This document shows, one piece after another, positions 8,443-19,993 of a stretch of DNA of 64,000 bases (its first letter is position 1; each line of letters begins with the position of its first letter). Both the position numbers and the translations under genes were made by a program. The notes below the pieces were generated by a model. That model saw only the letters and a program-made list of their open reading frames with translations, made no database searches and was not told where the DNA came from. Source of the stretch: Aureimonas populi (lineage in GTDB: Bacteria > Pseudomonadota > Alphaproteobacteria > Rhizobiales > Rhizobiaceae); assembly GCF_017815515.1 (NCBI RefSeq), contig NZ_CP072611.1, positions 558,001 through 622,000 of the forward strand, in the 5' to 3' direction.

Positions 8443-10729
8443 TGGGAACGCATTTGGCGGCCGGGCAATGGCTGCCGATGGCGTGGTGCCAGAGCGGCAC
8501 GAGCTTGTTCAGCTCCGGGTAATAGCCGCCGACATTGCCCCTGGGCAGCTTGTAGGAGTGGATGCGCAAACCCTCCACCCGCCGCTCCACGCCGTCCTCG
8601 GCATTCGTCTCCACATCCACCAGATCCTGATCCTTGAAGCCGAGCCGGGCCATGTCCTCCTCGTTCATGAGCAGGATCATGCGCGAGCCGCTGATGCCGC
8701 GCAGCCGGTCGTTGTAGCCGTAGATCGTCGTGTTGAACTGGTCGTTGGAGCGCATCGTCATCAGCTCGAAGACGTTCTCGCCCTCCTTGTTCACGTTCGG
8801 ATTGGTGTCGAAGCCGTCCGGCACGATGAAATTGGCCTTCTTGTTCTCCGTCTCCCAGACCCGGTACGACGCCTTGATGTCGCGCCGGAAGCCGCCGGGC
8901 TTCTGGAAGCGCTTGTTGAAGTCCTTGAAATGCTGGGGGTAGGCCCGCTCGATCTCGTCGCGCACGCGTGAATAGTCGGCCACCCATTCGTCCCAGGGAA
9001 TGGTGCTCTTGCCCGGCACCGTCGCCTTCGCAAGCTCGGCGACGATCTTCGGCTCAGAGAGAAGCTCGGGGGATGCCGGCGGCCGGTAGCCGAGCGAGCC
9101 GTGGATGGTGGCGGTCGAATCCTCCACCGCCACCCACTGGTCGCCGGTCGCCTGGCTGTCGCGCTCGATGCGCCCCAGGCACGGCAGGAGATAGGTCACT
9201 TCGCCGGGCAGGAGATGCGAGCGGTTGAGCTTGGTGGCGATCTCGACATGCAGCCGCAGCCCGCGCCATGCCTCCTCCACCTTCGCGGTCTCCGGCACGG
9301 CGCGCACGAAATTGCCGCCGAGCCCGATGAAGCCGCGCACCGAGCCGTCGATCACGCCCTCGCAGGTCTCCACCGTGTCGCGGCCCTTTTCCGTGGGCGG
9401 CTCGAAGCCGTAGAATTCCTTGAACTTCCCGGCGGGCACCAGCTCGGTCTTCTCGGTGATCCCCACCGTGCGCTGCCCCTGCACGTTGGAATGGCCACGG
9501 ATGGGGGAGATGCCGGCGCCCTTCTTGCCGATATTGCCGCGCATCATCAGGAGGTTCACCAGCATCTGCACGTTCTGCACGCCATGGCGATGCTGGGTCA
9601 GCCCCATGCCGTAATGGCCGATCACCGCCTTGGCGCGCGCATATTGGCGCCCGACATCCTCCAGATGCGCGCGCTTCAGGCCCGACCAGCGCTCGATCTC
9701 CTCCCATGAGGAGGCGCGCACGAAGGCCTCGAATTCGTCGAAGCCGTGGCAGTGCTCCTCGATGAAGGCGACGTCCAGAACGCGCTCGCGCCCCGCCTCC
9801 TTCGCCTCGTCGTCCAGCGCCAGCACGGTCTTGGCGATGCCGGTCATCACCGCCGTGTCGCCGCCGCAGCGAACCTGGAAATAGTCGCTCGACATCTTGG
9901 TGCCGGGGCCGGGCGAGAGCATCTCGGCCGGGTTCTGCGGGCTCTTGAAGCGCATCAGGCCGCGCTCCAGGATGGGGTTGAAGGTGACGACCGGCACGCC
10001 GCGCTTGCGGCACTCCTGGATGGGATGGAGCATGCGCGGCGCGTTGGTGCCGATATTGTGCCCGAAGAAGAACATCATGTCGGTGTGTTCGAAATCTTCG
10101 TAGACGATCGTGCCCACCGGCGAGCCGATGGATTTCGGCAGGCCGACGGAGGTCGATTCGTGGCACATGTTGGAGGAATCGGGCAGGTTCTGGTGCCCGT
10201 AGATGCGCGCGAAGAGCTGGTACATGTAGCTCGTTTCCAGCGAGGCGCGGCCCGAGGCGTAGAAGACGACGGATTTGGGATCGAGCGCGTTCAGCTCGCG
10301 CCCGATCTCCTTGAACGCGCTTTCCCATGAAACGGGCACATATTGGTCGAGCGAGGCGTCGTAGCGCATCGGGGTCGTCAGGCGGCCGTGCTTCTCCAGA
10401 TCGTGGTCGGGCCATTCCAGAAGCTCGGTGACGCGGTGGCGGGCGAAGAAGTCGCGGTCGGTGCGCCCCTTCGTCAGCTCCCACATGGTGGCCTTGGCGC
10501 CGTTCTCGCAGAACTCGAACGTGTGCTGGCTGGCGGGCTTGGCCCACGAGCACGAGACGCACATGAAGCCGCCCGGCTTGTTCTGCTTGGCGAGCGTGCT
10601 CCACAGGCTGGTGGTGACGAGATTCTCCGCCTTCGAATGGGCCAGCAGCGACTTCACCGAGCCCCACCCGCCGGTCGGCTCGTCATACGGCTTGATCGTG
10701 GGGTGGGTGGTGATCTCGCTGCGCCGCAT
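8411..10729 (-). CDS. FdhF/YdeP-family molybdopterin oxidoreductase
   Basis: A 772-residue molybdopterin enzyme. CVSC-x13-C (Cys57, Cys60, Cys74) is a possible incomplete iron-sulfur motif; SNMCHESTSVGLPKSIGS near residue 189 places Cys where formate dehydrogenase H has the Sec/Cys molybdenum ligand; GHNIGTNAPRMLHPIQECRKRG, GYGMGLTQH-like and the C-terminal MTMRSNDQFNTTIYGYNDRLRG are typical cofactor-binding segments. The YdeP branch is associated with acid resistance in E. coli, but its substrate is unproven, so formate dehydrogenase is only one possibility. The start is the ATG giving MRRSEITTHP, with AGGAGA upstream; 22 upstream residues of the longest frame are low-complexity. No small or iron-sulfur partner subunit adjoins it. 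Confidence 0.9.
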   Translation of the reverse strand: MRRSEITTHPTIKPYDEPTGGWGSVKSLLAHSKAENLVTTSLWSTLAKQNKPGGFMCVSCSWAKPASQHTFEFCENGAKATMWELTKGRTDRDFFARHRVTELLEWPDHDLEKHGRLTTPMRYDASLDQYVPVSWESAFKEIGRELNALDPKSVVFYASGRASLETSYMYQLFARIYGHQNLPDSSNMCHESTSVGLPKSIGSPVGTIVYEDFEHTDMMFFFGHNIGTNAPRMLHPIQECRKRGVPVVTFNPILERGLMRFKSPQNPAEMLSPGPGTKMSSDYFQVRCGGDTAVMTGIAKTVLALDDEAKEAGRERVLDVAFIEEHCHGFDEFEAFVRASSWEEIERWSGLKRAHLEDVGRQYARAKAVIGHYGMGLTQHRHGVQNVQMLVNLLMMRGNIGKKGAGISPIRGHSNVQGQRTVGITEKTELVPAGKFKEFYGFEPPTEKGRDTVETCEGVIDGSVRGFIGLGGNFVRAVPETAKVEEAWRGLRLHVEIATKLNRSHLLPGEVTYLLPCLGRIERDSQATGDQWVAVEDSTATIHGSLGYRPPASPELLSEPKIVAELAKATVPGKSTIPWDEWVADYSRVRDEIERAYPQHFKDFNKRFQKPGGFRRDIKASYRVWETENKKANFIVPDGFDTNPNVNKEGENVFELMTMRSNDQFNTTIYGYNDRLRGISGSRMILLMNEEDMARLGFKDQDLVDVETNAEDGVERRVEGLRIHSYKLPRGNVGGYYPELNKLVPLWHHAIGSHCPAAKCVPIKVTAAAHAL

Positions 10730-10869
10730 CTGCCCGTCTCCTGTTCGTCCGCGTCCGGCCTCGCCGGCTCCCGGAGAGGGAGCAACGCCGTCCATTCCGC
10801 TTAGGTTCAGAGGACATCTGGAACGATTCTGAATCGTTCAAGGGCCGTGCCGGCCGCACGAAGCCCTGC

Positions 10870-11430
10870 TCAGCGGTGCACACGCAGTCGTGTTCCCCGG
10901 CGCAGGAACGGCGCCAGGCGCGCCATGTCGGCGGGGGAGACCGCCACGCAGCCCTGCGTCGGGCGATAGCCCGGCTTGGCGACGTGCAGGAAGATGGCGC
11001 TGCCCGCCCCTCGGCGGCGCGCCCGCACGTTCCAGTCCAGGACGACGACGAGGTCGTAGAGCCGGTCCTGGCGGATCATGGTCTCGGCGCTGGCGGCGAA
11101 AGGCAGGCGCACCGCCCGGTTGTAGGCCGGGTGGGCGGGCGCGTCGCACCATCCGTCATCGGCCCGCGCCACGCGCATGGGCAGCGAGAGCGCCAGCGGC
11201 AGCCGGTATCCGGGGCGGCGCAAGGCCGAGAGGAGGGTCATGGCGGCCACCGGCGTCGCGCCGTCTCCCTCCCGCTTGAAGATGCTCGTCCCCGAGCGCC
11301 CCAGCGCGCAGGGCATGGTCAGCACGCCTGCCCGGAGCAGGCCCTTGCGGGGGTCCATCGCCGAGCGTCGAACGGTGAGTTCGACGGGTTTTTGGCCCGG
11401 AATGGCGGAAGAAGGTGGAAATCTGCGCAT
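10870..11430 (-). CDS. L,D-transpeptidase (YkuD) family protein
   Basis: The 186-residue product ends with the catalytic segment SAIFLHVAKPGYRPTQGCVAVS, which has the His and Cys of the YkuD active site (H-x(n)-T-x-GC). The domain covers most of the protein. Such enzymes form 3-3 crosslinks or attach lipoproteins to peptidoglycan, but this short COG3786-like subgroup has few characterised members. No clear signal peptide is seen, which is odd for a periplasmic enzyme; an upstream or internal start cannot be excluded. It is divergent from the response-regulator gene. Confidence 0.85.
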   Translation of the reverse strand: MRRFPPSSAIPGQKPVELTVRRSAMDPRKGLLRAGVLTMPCALGRSGTSIFKREGDGATPVAAMTLLSALRRPGYRLPLALSLPMRVARADDGWCDAPAHPAYNRAVRLPFAASAETMIRQDRLYDLVVVLDWNVRARRRGAGSAIFLHVAKPGYRPTQGCVAVSPADMARLAPFLRRGTRLRVHR

Positions 11431-11507
11431 CGCTATCACAGTTTGTTACAGGGAACCGGAACCTGTCTCGGCCTTGCCGGCCGGCCAAGAACGATCGAAT
11501 GGATATC

Positions 11508-12191
11508 ATGAGCGCTCGCAGCATTTTGATCGTCGATGACGACGACGACCTGAGAGGAACCCTGGCCGAGCAGCTTTCGCTGCACGAAGAGTTCAAGGTT
11601 CAGGACGAGCCGAACGCCGCCAAGGGCATCCAGGCCGCCCGCGCCGGGCTGGTGGATCTGGTGGTGATGGATGTCGGCCTGCCCGACATGGACGGGCGCG
11701 AGGCGGTGAAGCTCCTGCGCAAGTCCGGCTTCAAGGCGCCCATCATCATCCTCACCGGCCACGACACCGAGTCCGACACGATCCTCGGGCTGGAGGCGGG
11801 CGCCAACGACTATGTGACCAAGCCCTTCCGCTTCGCCGTGCTCCTGGCGCGCATCCGCGCCCAGCTTCGCCAGCACGAGCAGAGCGAGGACGCCACCTTC
11901 CAGGTCGGCCCCTACGTCTTCCGCCCCAGCCAGAAGGCGCTGACCGACGAGAAGGGCGGCAAGATCCGCCTGACCGAGAAGGAAACGGCGATCATCCGCT
12001 ATCTCTACCGGGCCGATCGGCGCGTGGTGACGCGCGACGTGCTGCTGGAGGAGGTGTGGGGCTACAATTCCGGCGTTACCACCCACACGCTGGAGACCCA
12101 TGTCTATCGCCTGCGCCAGAAGATCGAGCCCGACCCTTCCAACGCGCGGCTGATCGTGACCGAATCGGGCGGCTACAAGCTGATGCCCTGA
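11508..12191 (+). CDS. OmpR-family response regulator (CenR-like)
   Basis: A 227-residue two-domain regulator: a receiver with ILIVDDDDDLR, phospho-acceptor Asp in VVMDVGLPDMDG and Lys in NDYVTKPF, and a winged-helix DNA-binding domain ending THTLETHVYRLRQKIEPDP. The sequence resembles the essential envelope regulator CenR of Alphaproteobacteria, but I cannot separate it from other OmpR members by eye. No kinase gene is adjacent, which also fits an orphan. Two ATGs three codons apart are possible; I chose the second, giving MSARSILIV. Confidence 0.9.
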   Translation: MSARSILIVDDDDDLRGTLAEQLSLHEEFKVQDEPNAAKGIQAARAGLVDLVVMDVGLPDMDGREAVKLLRKSGFKAPIIILTGHDTESDTILGLEAGANDYVTKPFRFAVLLARIRAQLRQHEQSEDATFQVGPYVFRPSQKALTDEKGGKIRLTEKETAIIRYLYRADRRVVTRDVLLEEVWGYNSGVTTHTLETHVYRLRQKIEPDPSNARLIVTESGGYKLMP

Positions 12192-12297
12192 GGCGTTCCT
12201 CCTCCCCCGCTCAACTCGCCGAGGAGAGGAGTGTATCGCACCTCTTTCATGCTATGGGCGTTGCGTCCGGCATTGAAAGAGGTTCCGATCCGAAGAC

Positions 12298-12753
12298 ATG
12301 AGCCTTGAAAGCGATATGGAGGTTCTGGGCCAGGTGCCGCTGTTCGCCGCGCTCTCGCGGGATCAGTTGCGCCTTCTCGCCTTCGGGGCCGAGAAGCGGC
12401 ACCTGCGAGAGGGCGAGACCCTTTACCGCGCCGACGCGCGCGCCGATGCCGGCTTCGTGGTGGTGACGGGCGAGGTGCGGCTGATGCAGGGGCCGGCGGG
12501 CCGCGAGCGCGTGGCCGCCGTGGCGGGGCCCGGCGCGCTTCTCGGCGAGCTTGCGCTCATCACCGAGACACGGCGCGGCGCCACCGCCATCACCGCGCAG
12601 GACAGCCACATCATCCGCATTCCCCGCGCGCTGTTCCGCCGGATGCTGGAGGAGTTTCCCGAGATCGCGGCCGGCCTGCGCGAGGAGATCGCGGCGGGCT
12701 TCTCCGAGATGACCCGGCGCATCGGCGCGATGGAGAACCGCTTCCGCGACTGA
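12298..12753 (+). CDS. Cyclic nucleotide-binding domain protein
   Basis: A 151-residue protein made of a single Crp-type beta-barrel: VPLFAALSRDQLRLLAF, GETLYRADARADAGFVVVTGEV and PGALLGELALITETRRGATAIT (phosphate-binding cassette region). It ends with a helix and has no HTH, so it is not a typical Crp/Fnr regulator. It may sense a nucleotide and act through protein contacts. It is convergent with xth, whose stop is 12 nt away. Confidence 0.88.
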   Translation: MSLESDMEVLGQVPLFAALSRDQLRLLAFGAEKRHLREGETLYRADARADAGFVVVTGEVRLMQGPAGRERVAAVAGPGALLGELALITETRRGATAITAQDSHIIRIPRALFRRMLEEFPEIAAGLREEIAAGFSEMTRRIGAMENRFRD

Positions 12754-12765
12754 GGGCGAGGCGCC

Positions 12766-13578
12766 TCAGAGGTCGATCGCGGCCATGACGGGCACATGGT
12801 CGGACGGGCGCTCCCAGGAGCGCGCCTCGCGCAGCACGGAGGCGGAGACGAGCTTGCCGCCGAGGTCCGGCGAGGCCCAGATATGGTCGAGCCGCCGCCC
12901 CCGGTCCCCGGCCGTCCAGTCCTTCGAGCGATAGCTCCACCAGGTGTAGAGCTTTTGCGGGCGCGGGATGGCCCGGCGCACCAGATCGTCCCAGCCCCCC
13001 TCCTCGATGACGCGCAGGAGACCGTCCGTCTCCACCGGCGTATGGGACACGACCTTCAGAAGCTGCTTGTGCGACCAGACATCCTCCTCGAAGGGCGCGA
13101 TGTTGAGATCGCCCACGAGGATGGCCGAGACCCCCTCCTCGCCCCCGGCCCGCATGGCGCGCATCTCCTCCAGGAAATCGAGCTTGTGGCGGAACTTGAC
13201 GTTGATGTCGGGGTCCGGCTCGTCGCCGCCGGCCGGAACGTAGAGATTGTGGATGCGGATAGGCGTGTCGCCGGCCTTCAGGCGCACCGAGAGATGGCGC
13301 GCGTCGCCGATGGCGCAGAAGTCCTGGCGCACGATATCCTCGAAGGGCAGCTTCGAGATCGTCGCCACGCCGTGATAGCCCTTCTGCCCGTGGATCGCGA
13401 CATGGCCGTAGCCCAGCGCCTCGAAGGCCTCGCGCGGGAACAGCTCGTTCGGGCACTTGGTTTCCTGAAGGCACAGGACGTCCGGCGCATGGGTGCGCAG
13501 GAAGTGCTCCACGAGCCCGATGCGCAGCCGCACCGAATTGATGTTCCAGGTGGCGATGGTGAAGGGCAAGGCGGGCAC
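12766..13578 (-). CDS. xth: Exodeoxyribonuclease III
   Basis: A 270-residue AP endonuclease/3' exonuclease of the EEP fold. Visible catalytic segments: FTIATWNINSVRLR, LCLQETKCPNELFP (metal-binding Glu), ILVGDLNIAPFEEDVW (Asp and Asn), LDHIWASPDL and ERPSDHVPVMAAIDL (catalytic Asp-His). It acts in base-excision repair in the cytoplasm. Downstream of lolA in the same direction but separated by a terminator. Confidence 0.96.
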   Translation of the reverse strand: MPALPFTIATWNINSVRLRIGLVEHFLRTHAPDVLCLQETKCPNELFPREAFEALGYGHVAIHGQKGYHGVATISKLPFEDIVRQDFCAIGDARHLSVRLKAGDTPIRIHNLYVPAGGDEPDPDINVKFRHKLDFLEEMRAMRAGGEEGVSAILVGDLNIAPFEEDVWSHKQLLKVVSHTPVETDGLLRVIEEGGWDDLVRRAIPRPQKLYTWWSYRSKDWTAGDRGRRLDHIWASPDLGGKLVSASVLREARSWERPSDHVPVMAAIDL

Positions 13579-13587
13579 TCGCGGCAG

Positions 13588-13622
13588 AAAAACGGCCCGG
13601 CCTTCCTACGAAGAGCGGGCCG
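13588..13622 (-). terminator. Intrinsic terminator after lolA
   Basis: Read on the minus strand, CGGCCCG pairs with CGGGCCG over a 16-nt loop that itself contains CTTC/GAAG, and the stem is followed by TTTTT. It lies between lolA and xth and would stop lolA transcripts before xth. Confidence 0.65.
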
Positions 13623-13677
13623 CGCGGACAAGCCGTCACGCGCCTCGGCGCCTGAACCGGCGCCTTGCGCCTCTCCC

Positions 13678-14325
13678 TCAGTTGCCCGTCGCGCCGCCGC
13701 GGATCTGGGCGTAGGGGATCTGGAACATCGACGGATCGAGGTTCACGCCCTGCTGGACGCCGTGGATCATCACGGTGGTGTCCTTGCCCTGCGCGTCGCG
13801 CACCGTCCACTGGCGCAGCTCGTAGGTGGCGGGGTCGAACATCATCGTGATGCGCGCATTGCCGAAGACCGAACGGTCGCCCATCACGATGGTGATCAGC
13901 TCGGGCGTCTGCTGCACGTCCTGGATATTGGCCGAGGAGAGGTCGATGCGCTGGTTGAGCAGGAGGCGCATGGGCGTGCGCGCGAGGGGATAGAGGTCCC
14001 AGGTGTTCAGGCGGCGGTTGTTGATCGCGACCTGGCTGCCGTCCGCGATGACGCGCAGCGGCTGGCCGGAATAGTCGAAGCGGATCTTGCCCGGCCGCTC
14101 GATGTAGAAGGTGCCCTCCGACTGGTTGCCGGCCGCGTCGAACTGCACGAAGCTGCCCGTCATGGAGCGCACGGAGGAGAAGTGATCGGCGACCTGCTGC
14201 GCGGCGGCGGAGGCCTGCGCCAGGGCCGGCTGGGGGCCGAGCGTCGCCGCGCCGAGCGGGGCGGCCAGCGAGAGGGCCAGCATCGCGGCGCGAACGGAGC
14301 GCCAAGGGGCGAAGAATGCGGTCAT
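13678..14325 (-). CDS. lolA: LolA-type outer-membrane lipoprotein carrier
   Basis: The 215-residue product has a signal peptide (cleavage likely after AQA, about residue 37) and the LolA pattern: VADHFSSVRSMTGSFVQFDAAG, GTFYIERPGKIRFDYSGQPL and VFGNARITMMFDPATYELRQWTVRDAQGKDTTVMIHGV. LolA carries lipoproteins across the periplasm from LolCDE to the outer membrane. It is next to ftsK in the same direction, as in many bacteria (ftsK-lolA). Confidence 0.93.
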   Translation of the reverse strand: MTAFFAPWRSVRAAMLALSLAAPLGAATLGPQPALAQASAAAQQVADHFSSVRSMTGSFVQFDAAGNQSEGTFYIERPGKIRFDYSGQPLRVIADGSQVAINNRRLNTWDLYPLARTPMRLLLNQRIDLSSANIQDVQQTPELITIVMGDRSVFGNARITMMFDPATYELRQWTVRDAQGKDTTVMIHGVQQGVNLDPSMFQIPYAQIRGGATGN

Positions 14326-14400
14326 GAAGGTCTCTGAAGCCTCGTATTGCGTCGGCGGGCGTCCCCTCGGCGGTTCCTAGCGCCCGGCTGCGGCCCGATT

Positions 14401-14439
14401 GGGGCGGTTTCCCCTCACAAGATGGGGAGGAACCGCCCC
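14401..14439. repeat. GC-rich inverted repeat between ftsK and lolA
   Basis: GGGGCGGTT pairs with AACCGCCCC, and the inner TCCCC/GGGGA extends the stem with a small mismatch; the loop is about 9 nt. It follows the ftsK stop (read on the minus strand) but has no T-tract, so it is a transcript-stabilising or Rho-assisted hairpin rather than a clear intrinsic terminator. Confidence 0.5.
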
Positions 14440-14469
14440 GTTCCCAGAGCCGGAGGCCTTACCGTTTGG

Positions 14470-17478
<3,009 letters not shown>

Positions 17479-17699
17479 CTTCGCGCTCTGCCTGAAGCCT
17501 TCGGAAGCGGCTAGCGCTTCCCTTTCGGTCCTGTTCCGGAACCGCCCGGCGGCAACCGGAGCGGTTCCTTCCCGGCGAGACTAGGGCGGCGGGGTTAAAG
17601 CCGCTTTAACCCTAACGGACCGCGACCGGCGCGGGCAGAGGAGGGAACCGATCGCGCCCTTCCGCCTTGGTAGCGAAAGGTTCGAGAAGGAGAATTGCC

Positions 17700-18011
17700 A
17701 TGGATATCCGGCACGACGACCGCGGGCGCGACGGGCTCTTCATCGCCGGCGAGGGCGAGGATCGCGCGGAGCTGACCTACGCCCATGCGGGCATCCAGGA
17801 GGCGCTCGTCTTCGACCACACCTATGTGCCCGAGCGGCTGCGCGGACAGGGCATCGCGGAAAAGCTGGTGGACCACGCCGTGGCCTATGCCCGCTCGCAG
17901 AACCTGAAGGTGGTGCCGGCCTGCTCCTATGTGCGCACCCTGTTCAGGCGCCACCCGGAGAAATACGCCGATATCGCCACCGAGGAAGAGAAGCCGGTCG
18001 GCCGCATCTGA
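17700..18011 (+). CDS. GNAT-type N-acetyltransferase (YjdJ/COG2388 family)
   Basis: The 103-residue product has AELTYAHAGIQEALVFDHTYVPERLRGQGIAEKLVDHAVAYARSQ, the acetyl-CoA-binding loop (RLRGQGIA) of the minimal GNAT family, then VVPACSYVRTLFRRHPEKYADI. This short family is widespread and of unknown substrate. The ATG is preceded by AAGGAG at 7 nt; 11 upstream residues of the longer frame are discarded. It is convergent with amtB, with a shared hairpin between. Confidence 0.9.
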   Translation: MDIRHDDRGRDGLFIAGEGEDRAELTYAHAGIQEALVFDHTYVPERLRGQGIAEKLVDHAVAYARSQNLKVVPACSYVRTLFRRHPEKYADIATEEEKPVGRI

Positions 18012-18042
18012 GCCTCATGCCTCCGGCCGGAGGAAGGCGAAC

Positions 18043-18071
18043 GGGCCGGCGGATCGTTCCGCCGGCCCTTT
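18043..18071. terminator. Terminator between GNAT gene and amtB
   Basis: A perfect 11-bp stem GGGCCGGCGGA / TCCGCCGGCCC on a TCGT loop, followed by TTT on the plus strand and flanked by AAA on the other side, so it can act on both convergent transcripts. Confidence 0.75.
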
Positions 18072-18076
18072 CACGA

Positions 18077-19426
18077 TCAGCCGTTGTGATAGGCCGATTC
18101 GCCGTGGGAGGTGAGGTCGAGCCCCTGCAACTCCGCCTCGGCCGGCACGCGCAGGCCCACCACCGCGTCGGTCAGCTTGTAGAAGACCAGCGAGCCGATG
18201 CCGCACCAGGCGATGGTGACGAGGACGCCGAGGATCTGCGTCCAGACCTGCCCGCCCATGGTCACGCCCTCGGCATAGCCGATGCCGCCGAGCGAGGCCG
18301 AGGCGAAGACGCCCGTGCCGATGGCTCCCACGATGCCGCCGATGCCGTGGATGCCGAACACGTCGAGGCTGTCGTCATAGCCCGCCCTGGCCTTCACCAC
18401 CGCCACGAAGACGTAGCAGAGGACGGAGGCGATGGCGCCGAGCACGATGGCGCCGACCGGCCCGACGATGCCGGCCGCCGGCGTCACCGCCACGAGGCCG
18501 GCCACGATGCCCGACACGGCGCCGAGCATGGAGGCCTTGCCGCGCACGCTCGTCTCCACCAGCACCCAGGCCACCGCGGCCCCGGCCGTGGCGGTGAAGG
18601 TGTTGATCATCGCCAGCGCCGCGCCGCCATTGGCCTCCAGGTTGGAGCCGGCGTTGAAGCCGAACCAGCCCACCCACAGGATCGAGGCGCCCACCATGGT
18701 CAGCGTCATCGAATGCGGGGCCATGTTGTCGCGCCCCAGCCCGGCCCGCTTGCCGACGAGGATCGAGCCCACCAGCGCGGCGATGCCGGCATTGATGTGG
18801 ACGACGGTGCCGCCGGCGAAGTCCAGCGCGCCCCAGCCGAAGATGAGCCCGCTCGGGTCCCACACCATGTGCGCGATGGGGAAGTAGACGAACGTCACCC
18901 AAAGGACGGTGAACATCACCACCGCCGAGAACTTGATGCGCTCGGCGAAGGCCCCGACGATCAGCGCCGGCGTGATGCAGGCGAAGGTCATCTGGAAGGC
19001 GATGAAGACGTATTCGGGGATGACGACGCCGTCCGTGAAGGTCGCCGCCATCGTGTCCGGGCCGATGCCGGCCAGGAACATCTTGGCCATGCCGCCCCAA
19101 TAAGGGCTGGTGGAGCCGCCGAAGGCGAAGGAGTAGCCGTAGGCGACGTAGATGAGGATGACGACGGAGGTGATCGTCACGCACTGCATCAGCACGGAGA
19201 GCATGTTCTTGGCCCGCACGAGGCCGCCGTAGAACAGGGCGAGCCCCGGCAGGATCATGAACAGGACGAGCACGGTGGAGACGAGCATCCAGGCGACGTC
19301 GCCCTTGTTCATCTCCCCGGCGAGCGCGGGGGCCGCGTCGGGGGCGGCGCCCTCTTGCGCGAGGGCGGCCGTGGCCGCCAGGAGGGCCGCCGAGCCGGCG
19401 GCGGCGAAGATCGATCTCAAGCGCAT
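18077..19426 (-). CDS. amtB: Ammonium transporter, second copy
   Basis: A 449-residue Amt/MEP/Rh channel with a signal-like start (MRLRSIFAAAGSAALLAATAAL) and eleven predicted membrane helices. Family marks include WMLVSTVLVLFMILPGLALFYGGLVR, DFAGGTVVHINAGIAALVGS (with pore-region residues) and GIHGIGGIVGAIGTGVFAS, the twin-His region. It moves ammonium into the cell and is blocked by the PII protein GlnK. Its glnK partner starts 15 nt upstream, so the two form a glnK-amtB operon. It is diverged from the neighbouring copy at protein level rather than recently duplicated. Confidence 0.96.
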   Translation of the reverse strand: MRLRSIFAAAGSAALLAATAALAQEGAAPDAAPALAGEMNKGDVAWMLVSTVLVLFMILPGLALFYGGLVRAKNMLSVLMQCVTITSVVILIYVAYGYSFAFGGSTSPYWGGMAKMFLAGIGPDTMAATFTDGVVIPEYVFIAFQMTFACITPALIVGAFAERIKFSAVVMFTVLWVTFVYFPIAHMVWDPSGLIFGWGALDFAGGTVVHINAGIAALVGSILVGKRAGLGRDNMAPHSMTLTMVGASILWVGWFGFNAGSNLEANGGAALAMINTFTATAGAAVAWVLVETSVRGKASMLGAVSGIVAGLVAVTPAAGIVGPVGAIVLGAIASVLCYVFVAVVKARAGYDDSLDVFGIHGIGGIVGAIGTGVFASASLGGIGYAEGVTMGGQVWTQILGVLVTIAWCGIGSLVFYKLTDAVVGLRVPAEAELQGLDLTSHGESAYHNG

Positions 19427-19441
19427 GATGGTAGCTCCCTG

Positions 19442-19930
<489 letters not shown>

Positions 19931-19941
19931 TCACTCTCGTG

Positions 19942-19977
19942 ACCCGGCGGCGGATCGCGCCGCCGGGTGCCTTTTTT
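19942..19977 (+). terminator. Plus-strand intrinsic terminator inside a minus-strand locus
   Basis: ACCCGGCGGCG pairs perfectly with CGCCGCCGGGT over a GATCG loop, then GCC and six T. The T-run lies on the plus strand although both flanking operons are on the minus strand. It may end antisense or divergent transcription coming from the upstream region of the second glnK. Confidence 0.7.
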
Positions 19978-19993
19978 GCGTCTCGCCGCCGGA